Shown here: in pieces, positions 23,743-37,915 of the stretch
Position numbering within the stretch: position 1 is the stretch's first letter
How the letters are laid out: each line of letters opens with the position of its first letter
Origin: Didymodactylos carnosus
Lineage: Eukaryota; Rotifera; Eurotatoria; Philodinida; Philodinidae
Assembly: GCA_905250885.1 (NCBI GenBank)
Contig: CAJNOQ010000186.1
Coordinates: 1-64,000 of the forward strand
Direction: 5' to 3'
Length of the DNA: 64,000 nt
Notes under the pieces: generated by a model
The model's input: only the letters and a program-made list of their open reading frames with translations
Database searches by the model: none
Told to the model about the DNA's origin: nothing
Program-made: the position numbers and the translations under genes

Positions 23743-24269
23743 GCTTTTTTTGGCGGTTTTTCTATAGAAATTTCGTCTATGGGCTGTACTACCTGCCTGC
23801 ATCAAATTATCTCAAGGCAGGGATCGATTCACCAACCAGTTGTGTTTTTGGAGTCAAATACCTCAATGTGAAAAATAGAAAATAAGAAAATTTTCTTTAC
23901 ATTTCTGTACGACCACTGCTAAAGGAAGGTAAAACCTTCTAATCAATATAATAGAACAACTTTTCAATATTATTTTCCCAGTTATTATGATGTAGATTCC
24001 TTTCATACACTGTAAAATGTCGTATTTCTTCCTTTAAATGTATAAAAATGTAGTTTAGTGGTAGTAGAAAACTGATTTTGTAAAAAGAAAAAAGAACTCG
24101 TGAGAAAAAACACACAAACAACAATTTTAACACAAAAACGTATCAACGGCTAAATTTGTCTTGACAGTAGATGTGTGTTGATTTTTGTATAATTTAATAA
24201 AAATAAAAACGATCAATTCGATTTAATTTCTAGGCATTAAAAACTATCATAAGAAAATATAAAATAATT

Positions 24270-27200
24270 TCATGAACATGAATGAATTGTATTTTCATTC
24301 ATATTTAACGGTTCAATTAGTAATACACCACTATTCGGAGATAAGTTGCTATTACTTTTTGAGCGTATATTTTTTGTACTTAAAAAATCTGACGATTTTT
24401 GATTATCACTTGAAACTATCTGTTGTTCTTGCGATTGTTGCTGTTGTGACGGCGTAGTGACACAAAGTGGTGTCAAATATTTCCAACCAGAATAAGGAGA
24501 TTCGACGCTCGAGCCAATACCGCTCGATGAATTTGATCCTGTACTTGGCTGTGCCAATGCACCGTTCGTACTCATATTGTTAGTATTATTACGTAAACCG
24601 ATTACATTGCATGCATGTAGATCACCACTATTGTTACTGTCACCAATTAATAGTGGACGACTTGAATCATTAGAAGAATGACAAAAACTTCTATCACACA
24701 AGTCATGAATAATTTCGCCTGAAATATTATAGAGAAAAAATTGAATATACACCATCTTTCAATTTAATCGATCGCTATACTTACAATTATTTACATTGTT
24801 TTGATTTTGTAAATGTTTTTTATCTTTGAACCTTTGACATGTGGCATGTGGTATATGATGATGCAAAAGTTGATGATGAAAATGAGTTTGTGGTGGATGA
24901 TGATTCGAGTTATTAGCGTTATTTTTATTGTTATTGTCTTTTGTCGATGATTTCAATGGAAATGTATCTGACGTATAATTTTGATTATGAGTTCGATGTA
25001 TTGGACATGTGCTACGATCACTGTTATAACCAAAAAGACCTGAAAAGAGAAGAAACAGTTGTTTATTAGTGATTCATTCTTGAAATAATTTTTGGATATT
25101 TACCATGACTTTGATTATTACACGAATGTTCGTCAAATGGTAATGTACCAAATGGTGTTAAAGTGTGATAAAAATTTTCTTGATTAGCCTAAAAATAAAT
25201 ACATCGTAAAACTAATCATTTTTTTTCCAGTGTAGACATACGCGTTCATCAAGTGGATTAGTATTAATATGCATAGCAGCACTATCCATAACACAATTTG
25301 GTGTAATTATATTAGATTGATTTGAATTATGCCATACGATGTGTTGATTGTTATTTGAGGACGGATAAGTGAACGGTATCAATTTTCCTACAAGAAATAA
25401 ATATTCGATTGATATTTGAAGATATAATAAAAAAGTGTATCTTCTCATACCATCGACCGCAACAACGCCATGGGTCAAACTAGGCGTTAATGCATAGTCA
25501 GCAGGATTTAAACCTTTTCGTATTGCATCTTCATAAAATGCTGAACCATTTGTTGATTTGACGTGCGAAACAAATTTTTTATGTTGTCTGTATCTAATTC
25601 CACACATAATAATAAGTGTAATTAAGAGTAGAAGTAATACACCAGCGATGGCACCAGTAATCAAGTACAAAAAATCAGAATTTTTTTGTGCTAATGTTAA
25701 TGACGATGATGTTGATGGAACTGTTGCAGAAGGACTATTATTATCATTTCCATTGATATTTTGTAATTTTGTTATATTTTCCAGAATTTCTTCTAAATCA
25801 ACTGAAGATGAATCATCATTGTAATTATTTGTATCTGATCGATGATTAATAGATGTTTGTTGATTTGAGACTATTAATTAGAAAAATAGCAAAGATAAAT
25901 TAGTAATATTTAAATTCGTATATCAAGTGAATTATGTCGAATGAATTATTTGAAACAGAACATTTAATATGCAAACTCACTCGGTGGTATTAGAATTTCC
26001 ATTGGATTACTCATTTGACTGAATCCACGAGTTGAATATGTTGACATTCGTAGTTCATATTGTTGATTTGGTTCTATTGTTGTGATTGTGTATGTATCAA
26101 TGGGTGGAAAACGAAGATTTGGTACTGTTATTTTTGTATAGTTGGATTTTGTACGAGAAGGTCGATAAAATATGGCAAATCCATCAATAAGTATTGGTGA
26201 TGTTGTAGAATTAGTTGGTAACTAAACACATATAAGTAAATGAGTGTTGGTCATAAGATTTAGAGATAAAATAAAATAGTGTTTGTTTACCTGCCACTTT
26301 AGTCCAATTGAACCGTCTTGTGATGCCCATGCATCGGTAATACGCGGAATGGGATTATTATTGTTCATATTTGCTGGAGTAGGTTTCACTAAACGATCGC
26401 TACTCTCCATATATTTTAATTTTAATTTATGCACAGAACTGGAAACTATTTGTTGACCATGCTGATCAAAGCCCAAAAGTCGAAATTTGTACATATGACC
26501 TAAAAATTAGTACACACAGTATAAAATTATATCGTCAATAATTATTCAGTACACAGCATACCATTTTTTAAATTATCGATCATTGCATGTTTAACTGATG
26601 AGGAATAATTTTCATTTTTTGTTAACCAATTGCCTTTTGTCAAACAATATTGTGCTTGCAGATAACTCAAATCGGATGCCCCATTAATTTCCCAGAATAT
26701 ATCAACAGCAGCATTACCAGTTTGAACCATATCGACAATTTCTATTTTGACAACTAGAATAAATAATACGAGGAGTAAGACAATGGACAAAATCTCATAG
26801 CATTAACAAAGTAATCTACCTCGTTCATAGGATTGTAACGGTAATAACATATTTTCATTATTTTCATTGGATAATTTAGATTCTCGATCTAAAATACAAC
26901 AAGAATTTTGTATAAAAACCTATAAAAACTACTTTATTTCTTCTTTTTCTTTTAGCAACACTAAAGCTTTAGCACATTTAAACATCTAAAAGCCGTCATT
27001 ATCAAGATGACATTATGACACACATTTTAGCTTCATATATACAAATATACCAAAACAACATTGAAAGCAGACTAACCCTGCGTTACCAGACCTTGAACAT
27101 TCACATAACATTTGGCCGATGTTGTTCCAAAACCATCTGATGCAATACACTCATAATGACCACTGTCCGATTTTTGTGCTGATACAATTCTCAAGCCTCC

Positions 27201-30200
27201 GGATGTCAACATTTCATAACGTCTCATTGAATTTGGATTTATAATCACATTTTCATGTAACCATTGGACGGCAACGCCACGTTTTGTTAAACAATGTAAT
27301 TGGACAGTTTCTCCTGAAATATGATTTCAATTTCTTTTAAGTCTTTAATTGTGAAAAATAGATCGTATGTTATCTACCTTCATATACCGTCACATTACTT
27401 GGGCCGAAAACAATCAAAGAGTGTCGGTGCGCATCGTCATTTATTACTTCTGAAATAAACGAGAATAAAACATTTTCACTCTTAAATGAATTTTAAATGA
27501 ATATACCTTTATTTTGAGTTTTATTATTTGCCAATATCGGTAGGACAACCAGTGCAGTATTCGCATGTGCCATACCATACAAATTTCGACCGATGCATTG
27601 ATAGACACCCTGATTTCTTTCTTTAACTTCATTTATCGTCAATGTTCCACCTTAAAAGTAGATAATAATGGTTGGCAAATGGATCTTATTAAACCGATGA
27701 ATGTGAGCACTTCCAGCTACCTGAGAGAGGCGATCCGTTGAGAGACATTTCTTCACCATTGAATAACCAGGTAATAACTGGTTCTGGTCTACCACGAAAA
27801 CTACATCGTATATAAACATTTTCTCCATATTGTATCTGAATAAGTGAATCAGGACGTTGTATTAATTTTGGTGGTTCTAAAAAAACCAAAATTTTGATAA
27901 GGAGGGCACTTAAAACGAAGAATAACTTTTCTAACATACCAAGAACATCCAACAAAGCTGTATATGCCACATCGGAATATCCGATACTGCTTGAGGCACG
28001 GCAAATAAACGATCCTCGATCATCCGAACGAATATCATACAAATATAATGTACCTGTAAAATGAGACAATACTTAACTGAATTCAGAAAATATTTCAATA
28101 AAATATGACCGTTTTACCGTGTATGACTTCATTTCGCTTCTCTGGCATAATGTTACTGTATTTTTCCCATTCAACAACAGGTACAGGTGTTCCAGCCACA
28201 ACACATTCAAGAGAAAAATTATCGCCAACTAGAACACGTGATGCTGCCGGTGGTACATAAACGGGAAACAGTGGTATCCTTTCTTTAGATGCTGTAAAAG
28301 ACAACAGAGAAATTTTTCTATGAAGTATTGATTATATTGAGATCGTTCTACCTGTTACATGCAAATATATTGTTTTACTACTGTTAACAATTTGACCTGT
28401 AATAGAATTTTTAGCTGAACAACGATATTTTCCTGTGTCGGATATTTTCACATTAATGATATGTAAATTACCACTTGGTAATATTTTATAACGACCTAAA
28501 CAACACATAATAATATAAACAATAAGATAAACTGTATTAAGAAATTTAAAAAATTTAAAACAAAAATTTAAATAAAATTTAAAATTTAAAACAGTCTACT
28601 ATCATACTTGTATCGTGTTCAATAACAATGCGTCCATCATCAAGCGAAAAGATTGGCACAGGCTTTGGATTACCATTTGGTAATTCACATGGTATCACAG
28701 CAATGTTTCCTTCTGTTAGATTCAATGTTGTTACTGGCAAGTTTACAAAAGATTTAAATGGTTCCAGTGCTGAAACAAATACAATCCAATGTTAGATATT
28801 GTTCAATGTGTTTTTTCTAGAAGTTACAAGTTAGTTAAATTAATGAAGAGCAGAGTGCTCCAAGATTATCTCTCTAAACATTGACTACAGGAGAAAAACA
28901 AATTTTGTGAACATTCCAATTTGATAACACGCTGTTTTCTATACAAAGGCAGTACTTTTTCGTTTATCAGATCATGAAAATATGTCTGTTCATTCAGTGC
29001 GAAAGAGTAGCATTATTTGTCTATGAGAGCTTACAGGCACTCCAATGTCACGGAGGTTTATTTGTTCTTTAATTAGCTTCATTAATCACTTCTTATTTTT
29101 TTTTCTTGTACAGAAACACACTTCATATAGTCTCAATATATATATTTTCTCTTTAAGCGAGAATCAATTTTTATTCTATTTTCTTTAATAGTGCAACATA
29201 TCTTCAAGGCTCACATGTTCGTTAGACCTAATTGGCTTTCATTGGTTAATTGATTCATTCTCTTTTTTTTTGACAAACACACAATGAACAGATGGAGTGT
29301 CGTTCACTCACATGCTTTTCCTTTTTTATCCAAATCCAATTGTGAAAAGATGATAATAGAACTTCCTTTTTACACGAACAAAAATAGATGGACACTTGAC
29401 CCTCGAACTCAGTTGAAAATTAACCGTTTCTTATTCTTACTTTATGGCATAGCCTTACTGTGTGATTATAATTAGCCCTTGTTCAAATGAATAACACAGT
29501 GAAGGAACGTTCATGGTAAAAATAAGTGTGAATCTTCATCATATCCCGGATGTTTCTATCTCACGCTTATAAATCATGTCTTTCCTTTTCGAACTGAGCT
29601 ACTGGACAGTTTATGGTTTTGAGAACATGCCAAATGATTTGAAAGATAATAATTATTAAGACAACAAAAAAACCGTTTTCTTGCCGGTCGAAAACTATAT
29701 GCCGTTGTATCAACAAAAAACTGTTGTATAAACGAAACTGTCATTTCTTGAAATCCTCATGCCACTGTAAAAGGGAATCGGACTGTTGGTGTAATAAAAA
29801 CGTTAACCAATTAGTTTTCTAGTAAAAATTGCAAGAAAACCTAAAGGAAAATTGAAACCTTTACAACCGACTAGTTCTTTCTTTCTCATTTTGGCTTTTG
29901 TGGAGAAATTTTTTAGAATCATCACTGATTTTAGACAGATATCTTTGGAAACATTCATCATTCACAACAGAAGACATTAATCATCTTTGAACCATGATCG
30001 TGTGTTGTAATAAGAATTCATAAAGAATAGAATGGAAAAACTATTTGTTGTTCAATCGAGAATGTTAAATCATTTATCAGTAGGTCATTTTTGTTACACG
30101 ATAATAACATGGTTTCAAATAGTTGCTCTCCCTCATTCTCTCACTATATCATTAGACATAATTAAAATGTAATATGTATAACGCGAACAACAATGAATAT

Positions 30201-33200
30201 GATGAGCCAAAGTAGTAAATAGGTTTGCGTGTATAGAAAACAAAGCATTATATTCCAACTTATAATTAAACCATCGAACAAATTGCATCAAAGACAAAAT
30301 CAAACAACGTGTAGTGAAAGGGGTGTTATAAACGCTATATAATGATTAGAAATTAGGAGATATGAGTGATTTAGAGGTCATTTTATTTTGTGAATACGTA
30401 TCCAGTTTTGTTATCATGTCTCCACACACACACACACACATAAAGAAAACCCTAAGGCAAGAAAGGTTTTGTCTAGCTTCACATCCCTTAGACTGTTCTT
30501 GACCTTTCTCTTTCTCTCTTACATGTGAGTTACATTTTATCTTCTCATGGGAAATCGCTTCGCCTCCATTCAATTCTATACATATATGAACAATCTTATT
30601 ATAATGAACAAAAATGATGGTTACTGGTGGTCTAAAGCTATTTATTTTAAAAAGAACTCATAGATGAAAATAGAGTTGATGGTGGTAATGAATATCACTC
30701 AATAAGAAAATAAATTTGAGGGTAAACTGTTTGAACAAATATCAAATGAAAATAATCGTATTTAACGAAGTTTTTGTTTCATTTTTATTTTTATTAACAT
30801 ATAAAATGTCTTTTAACTAGGAGACACACAGTTAAACTCTCAAAAAATGCGCAACTGATGTCGTACTAGCAAAATAATAGACCACGTAGTCTAAAATCAA
30901 ACGATACGATAGTTTTTAGTCCATCACACTATCAATTTTTAAAATGAACATGCAAAAAATTTGTATCCTATTGGTGTACGTTACGGATGTAATGACATTT
31001 TATTCACTGTTCATTTTCCTAGTTGCGTCTAACATCTATTAGATATAAAATATTCAATACAAGTCAAATGCATTTCCGGCGATGTGTGTATGTTCAATGT
31101 ACATAGTAAAAAGCTTACATAATCTTTTACAAAAAGAAAAACATATAGTCACAAAGTGACAAATAGGCTCTACTATTTTTACCCAAATTGGTCAAAATGG
31201 TATATGAGCAGTAGTTTATATTAAGTTCTAAAGTTTTCTCTTTTGAAACCCATCTACTATCTTATCTGAATTATAATTGGTATTTCATACATGTTTTATT
31301 CAATAAATGAGTATATCATCATTAAAGAACAAGACATGTGCGCGATTTCTCACACTCTCTTTTCTTTTTCTACTAGACTGTTTACATATCATCGATGGAC
31401 ATTCTATTTTGACAACTGCTTTTTATATACTAAGCTTGATTGTCTCTAGCGTACTAAGACTATCATAATAGACAGAGATGTTGTTTTTCCGAAATAAACT
31501 ATTTAGAAGTTTTATCAAAGAAATATGATAATGATGACTATTGTGGAAGAACAAGAGAAAATAAAACAATATGTTCATTCAATTTCAAAGAAATATTAGC
31601 TTTTTCGATCTAAGAATATGTGACGAACTAAGAGATTTCTACCTTCGAGAAGTCTTTCTCGTTTTTTTTCACCACCATCCGATACCAGTCACTGCAGTAA
31701 TCATTTAGGAGAACATTTTTTGTTTTAGACGCACTGCGACATTTCAGATTTTTCCTCCATAATTTTTTCAACTGAGTTTAACAAGCCAAAAGACAGTATT
31801 AAAACATTCGTATTTTCCGCCCAAAACCGCCCAAAACAGAAGTATATAGATAATAAGGGACTGAATACTCTTAGTTTGTAGTCCTTCATGAGGAAGTTGA
31901 TAATGTTTTTGGTGCTAACAGTTTTTTTTTAAAATTGTTTGCTGTTAACTAGCTTTAGTTCTACACAAAAATACGAGTTCAAATAATACGGTTATACTTG
32001 ACACAAGAGCTTAGTGTATTCTGTCTCTGAAGATACGAGTCTAATATATTTTATCAATAAAATCAAGAGAGAAAGACTACTTGGATACAAAAGCGTAAAT
32101 ACACTCAAAGGCTACTGTTTCACTATAAGCCCATTTTCTCTTTTTGATTAGAAATATCAAAACTTCAGTAAAAGGTAGGTCATAAAGCCTTCTTTTTTCT
32201 TTCTTTCTTTTGTTTATAGTGTATTAACGTTCATACTTGTTTCCATGTTTCTTTTCTTTGAGATGGAACTAAATTTCGTCTATAATAGACCTTTAATGGG
32301 TCATGACAGAATTACGCAGAAAGAAAGGTAAAAAAAAATCTTTATCTATCATCATTATTGTTCCAATGGGAGTTCTATATGGACGATAGGTTTGGTATCG
32401 AAAAGTAATAAAGTGTCTGGATAGAACAATAGATGACTATACTCTGTTTTAATTAATTGTCCACTTAATGAGCCGAAACTAAAAGGGTTATTGCATCAAA
32501 TACACACATAGACGGCGATGTTCAATCATCTGTAAGTTATAGATTTATCAATGAAAAAGAAAGAAAAGCTCTTTGCACCCCAATATATAAATAATGATAA
32601 ATACCACCACAAATCAATACTTCATTTTTTCAGATGTTGATTGAATCATTTTATACTAAAACCTTGCATAATCTAACACAATCTTCTCTTATCTATGGAC
32701 AATGTAAATTACCTATCGATATGTCAAAATAACCAATTTAAAACTTGACGAAATGAACGAAGAAAGCGTAGAAGAACCAAGCAGCGGGTATTTCGATCAA
32801 TCGTGCCTTTTTTTAAATCATACTTTGACTGTATTACTCATTAACGTGAATCGAAATTTGCCGTTACATGTCAGTTTTTTGCCGCTATCAGTTCTAAAAA
32901 TGAGCTTAGATTATTTTCTCTTACATTGGCTCTTATTGCTTCTTAAACATTCATTAATCCATTTTTCTTGACAGATTTGACTTTTTCCTACACCTGACAT
33001 TCAGATAAGAACATTTCTATAGTGTGTGTGTTTTCATAGGCAACAATAATGACACGACGACATACGATAAGATAGGAGGACAAAAGTTCAAAAGAATAAA
33101 CAAAAAGAAATGCCGCCGTAGTACAAAAAATAATAATCAATTCATACGTATATAAAGGTAAGAAGAATTAAAAAAAAATAGTGTCGTAAAAATGAGAGAA

Positions 33201-33548
33201 TAGAGAGATTTAACCTTTCTTTTACTTGATTATCACGATTTCCATATATTTACTTACTTGGTAAACTTAATAATGCCGGTTCACTTGCTAATAGACCATA
33301 TTTCGTTTTAACAACACAAGCGTATTCGCCTGGTTGAGTGTAAGCGGTATCACCGAACTGCGATATACGTAATTCGTTTCCGAATGCTTCAATAACATTT
33401 GGTTTTATTTCTATACGTGAGCCAACATGTGTCCAATAGGCAACAGACGATATTTGATTGTCACTTTCACAATATAAACGTGTTTCAGACGATGATGAAA
33501 TCACCGCCGATTTTGGACGAACACGAACTTGTGGAAGAGCATCTAAAT
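24270..33548 (-). CDS. CDON/BOC/Ihog-family Hedgehog co-receptor (5' end missing)
   Basis: About eighteen exons from 33548 (first recognised exon, entered in phase 1) to stop TGA at 24270-24272. Order: Ig1 (33548-33258), Ig2 (28769-28352; GNPKP...YKILPSGNLHIINV matches CDON SNPKA...YLILPSGNLQILNV), Ig3 (28291-27940), Ig4 (27876-about 27500), Ig5 (about 27450-27080), fibronectin III-1 (about 26755-26380), fibronectin III-2 (about 26340-25980), an Asn/Ser-rich stalk, a membrane helix (LYLITGAIAGVLLLLLITLI, about 25670-25610), then a His/Asn/Gln-rich tail. FN3-2 resembles the Hedgehog-contacting domain of CDON (IDGFAIFYRP versus IQGFYIYYRP). These receptors bind Hedgehog at the cell surface with Patched. 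Five Ig plus two FN3 lies between vertebrate CDON (5+3) and fly Ihog (4+2). The signal-peptide exon is not identified. CDON and BOC cannot be separated here. Confidence 0.85.
28770..33257 (-). other. 4.5-kb intron between Ig1 and Ig2 exons of the CDON-like gene
   Basis: It is bounded by donor GTAAGT at 33257 and acceptor TTTCAG at 28770, in the correct phase to join LSLP to LEPFKSFVNLP. It is AT-rich with a (CA)9 run at 30423-30440 and a short tandem CCGCCCAAAA pair near 31820-31840. No coding frame or recognisable transposon was seen. It is much longer than the other introns of this gene, as expected for a 5' intron with regulatory content, though no element can be named. Confidence 0.7.
30423..30440. 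repeat. (CA)9 microsatellite
   Basis: Nine uninterrupted CA units within the long intron of the CDON-like gene. Confidence 0.95.
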
Positions 33549-34862
33549 ATAAATATTCACATTCTAGAAACAAATAATTTAAGCATTTAGGTCTTGAAAA
33601 AGAAATTATAAGACCTAAAAAGAACTAATATCGAACTTTAAAGAGAATAATGAAATGAAATTTCCTTAATTGACCTGTAACTAAATCAGGCTCTCTTGCG
33701 CGATCATCGTCTCGCATCTTGATTTTGAACAGTGTATAGATTATTTTCATGTAGATGAATAGCACATGTCTTACATCCATTTGTTGAAATGTAATCATAT
33801 TTCGATATAAAAACATGATGATGTCACTTCAATTTAATTGATATTGAACGAGATATACCATTGATAGCAAAAGAAAAAGAGAACTTCTCTATTTTGCTTT
33901 GTAAAACTTTTGTCAACTAGTAGTCAATGCAATTAATATGTGAGAGAATACTTCAGAGTTCATCGCATGGCCAACTTTCACTGATGGAAAATAGCTGATA
34001 AAAATAACCATATTTTTCTCAAATTATAGCAAAATTTTAAGAAAACATGTCTTGTAACTTACCATTTAATGAAAAAAACTGAATAATTATTACAAATCTG
34101 AGATATTGTATTGGCGTCATTAGAAGATGATAATATTTTCGTCATTGATTAAAATAAAAATAAATCATATCTAAAATTAAAGAAAGTAGAAATTATTAAT
34201 TACAATCTTAGTTAAGAGTGAGTAGTGAAAAGCAGATAGATGATTTTATTCTATAAATAGTTTCATCTACAAAGTAGACTAAATGTCTGCCATTTCCGTG
34301 ATATAAATAATATTAAAAACAAAATAATATGTCATAGTGATTACTGTTCTTAAATTTAACCAAATATTCAACAGTTCAAAAAAGTTTATATCATTTAGTT
34401 GTTACTACCTTTATCGACAACAATTTATAACGATTTGTATATGATGTAATTTGACCGGTTAGAAAAAATAAATTTCCATGACACAAAAAAACAGTAGCAG
34501 CATACAAAGGTCTATGTGTTCAACCATCAATTTTTTTTTAATGAGATCACATTGTACGAAAATATTTTTCTCCTCCTACTCTAGTACAATAACAAGTGTT
34601 GAACAAAATAGTATCAGCTGTGCTGTCAATATTAAGAGTAGGAGTAATATGAGATATATAATTACTGATGATTCGACCGATATGAAGGTGTATGGGTAGA
34701 TTGTACACAATATTGAATAAAACTCGTACCATCATCTAACACATTCTATTCTTCTTCTTCTCTTTTTTTTTCTCTTCTTTTGTTTATGTTCACATACATA
34801 CGCGAAGAAGAAAGAATTCAATAAGTCATCATCATTTTTCATTTTTTCGGCATTAGAAACTA

Positions 34863-34880
34863 TCGTCGTCGTCGTCGTCG
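34863..34880. repeat. (TCG)6 microsatellite
   Basis: Six TCG units followed by ACG. It is conspicuous because CpG-rich runs are rare in this AT-rich block. Confidence 0.95.
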
Positions 34881-37714
34881 ACGCTCATTTCATGCTTTTG
34901 AACATATATACATCCACAATACAGATCATGTGCAGTATAATGTGATGTACCCTTCTTTTTTTTTCTCTGTTCATTAAGCTTGATTGCTTTTCACCAGAAA
35001 AAATTCTCTGTTCTTTCTTCACTCTAGACACTTTTGTCGCTCAAGACAATAATTCGTTCTCAGCATTGTGGATATTTGGGAAAAATATTGATACAATATC
35101 TAACAATTGTATATGTAATATCGACAGTTATTATTTTTTAATTATCGTATAACTAGTCGTTGACATATTTTTAAAAACTTTCTGTTATCATTTTATAATC
35201 TTCGATAGATATCATATTATAGCATATAACATATAGATATATTTACATTGTTCAATACATAGTAAAATCATTATTATAGTACAGTGTATACTGCTAGTCT
35301 ACACAATCCTGGAAACGTATATTTCCATTGAAATTGAATAGTATGAATTCCTGTCTACTCCTGAGATATTACAAAGTGCACTTTCAATTACTATAAAATT
35401 ACTCGATAGTTTCTTCAATTATTAAATCCTTTTGTGAGCTCATTCATACAAAAGTGAGTCAACTCATAAGTAAATTCATTTTAATAATAAACACATGCAG
35501 AAAAATGACGTATGACATAGGGGATCATATGAAATATCATTCGATAATATTAAACATAGCAGTACGCACAATATTCATCATTCTGTCTGAGACTTATTTA
35601 ATCAAGTGTTTCTTACTGAGACATTCATGTCCTCTCTATTAAATCTTTTTCACAAGAGGTCACGCAACTGCTACATGCCATGATACGAATAAAAGACAAA
35701 AATTTGAATGTTGTTAATAATAATCGTAACACTGACCGATCGTACAATGTCGTTGAGATAGAATTACTTATACACTTGATAATTACCAAGATGAAAATCA
35801 CAATATGCTAGATGTTTTTTTACACTAATACTGATCCTCCACAAACTCTGATACTCTCACAACTAATAATTGTGGAGAACTAAGGAGAATTAGTAAACAA
35901 AAAGTTGATCGCATCTGCATAACTGTGGATGTTAGTCTTCTTGGATTCTATTATTTACGTTATCATATTTTATCACTAAAAAATGAATTGATCATAAGAA
36001 AAGTGCAAACATCGAATAATCTAACAGTTATACATACAAATATATTTCTTAAAACAAATTAGTATTTCATTCTATCATTCGATTTATCAAATATTCTTTC
36101 TCCAATTTTTAAAAGACAAATTGTCAAATAAGAAAGAAGAGAGAAGGCGTTACTAACGATGTATTCATTAATATAAAGGTATCGATATTCAAATTGAAAC
36201 ATTTCTCACTCATTTAAAAGAAGGTTTTGTCACGTTACAATCAGAGTCCTTCATTGATATCGACACTACTCATTCTACATTATGGCAAACGGAAAAAACA
36301 TGCATAATAACATATTGATATTATCTGTTGAACGAATGTTTCAGCGAAAAATGAGAATGAGGTGTTGGATAGAAGACAAACAAAGACACGATTATCACCA
36401 GAACAATGAGCGTATTCTATTTCTTTCTTATTATTTAAAAGTAACCTGCTATGTTCAAACGTCATTTACATACATGGTTTTTTTTTAAAATATATAATCT
36501 TTGAAAGAATATTTTGACAATAACATCACTATATTGATCATGTTTACATATAGTACAAAAAAAAAGCATATTTAAATCTGTGACAAATATGATAACAATG
36601 GTATATTTATTTTGTTTATTTCCAATATGTATACTTAAAATGTATGCGCCATCTAAGACATTAAAATGCATTCCTCAGTCAACAGTCGATTCAATCTATA
36701 TCTTCAAATAGTTCTACTAGCTAATGTACTATTGGTACAATATAGAAGAAAATAAACAAATGAAAAAATTGAAAGCACACGCTTCTCTTCTAACATCATC
36801 ATCCTTGAAAGCATATTTTGAACAAACAACCGAAATATCCAACGGATAAGTAAATAAACTTATCTATTACATGAAAGGGATTATAAAATAGGATAATGGT
36901 AAAAGAGTTTTGTGATAATATGGTGAGATAATATGAATTTTATTCTTGTAGAAAATGAGCCGAGTATGTATAAGTAAACAAATAAAACAGTAGATATCAA
37001 AAAATCATAAATGCGATTTTAATCTCTTTGTACATACATATCTCTGTGTTGTCCTTCGCATATTTAAAATCTGCAATTAAATCTTGGTCAAAGTTCGAAC
37101 GGATGAGTTCAAACGATGCGTACGATCAATATATAATACAAAAAAGACTTTTTTTTTGTTTTTGAAAGTGTTCTATATATCGAACAACAAGAGAAGAAGA
37201 CCGTTAGAGTGTTCTTGTAGATGATAGTAATTAATTTTCTTTAAATAGCGACTTCTCACTATAAAATGAATGATCTGAAAATAAATCAGATAATCAGATA
37301 ATAGTACTTAGGTCAAATGACTGACTACTCATTTGAACTTACCTAACTATCTCGAAGCGAAGACAAAATCGCTATTAATTTTCCAATAGTTCTCGAATGA
37401 AATAAGCAGTAATGAAAACCGCAGTTCAACTATACATATATTAATGAATTTATCATCAATCGTTTATATATGGCACTCAGTTAAAGATAAGCTGTTAAGT
37501 TTGTTATGACCTTCATCCGTTATCAGTACAGACTGTCTATTGTATCAATGGTTTACAGTAATCAACATCTTTTGTTTTGTTTCACACAGTACACATAGGC
37601 GAAAAAAAGAATAAATTCGTTTAATCACCATTTCATTCAGAAAATCATTTAAATCTTTTTGCTAGTGAGAGATATTAAATGAAAGCAAAATGTTCTACCT
37701 CCCAGTCAAAGAAT

Positions 37715-37915
37715 CTTGCTGTAAGATCTTATAAGATTCTTGTACGATTCCGTCTGATTTTGTAAGATTCTGTAAGAAACATAGAAACTGATTCTTGATA
37801 TAAGATCTTATAATAAGATTTCATCAGATTTCGTAAGATTCTCGTATGATTTTTATAAGATTTTATAAAATGAATCTATTTCCAAGATTTTACAAGATCG
37901 TATAAGATCTTGATC
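37715..37915. repeat. AAGAT-motif-saturated palindromic block
   Basis: About ten AAGAT units, often in the palindromes AAGATCTTATAAGATT or ATAAGATCTTATAATAAGAT, spread over 200 bp and separated by irregular spacers. It is not a tandem array: spacing and orientation vary. No target duplication or coding frame was found. The architecture resembles the arms of the elements at 56.2, 60.6 and 1.4 kb, but with a different motif. Confidence 0.7.

Larger units (their letters stand above)
21640..24269. other. RPL7A-CDON spacer, repeat fragments, no gene
   Basis: About 2.6 kb. A minus-strand frame at 21908-21696 starts with GTG, is cysteine-rich (CLFDTGDEYYCCASDTRC) and lacks a recognisable family; it is not called. 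Repeats at 22779-23137, 23151-23208 and 23517-23742 are listed separately. The CDON-like 3' UTR should lie just below 24270. The rest shows nothing I can interpret. Confidence 0.5.

Noticed and set aside
37715-37915. CRISPR-like array
   Set aside because: The repeated units are short, degenerate, variably oriented and irregularly spaced, and the DNA is eukaryotic.
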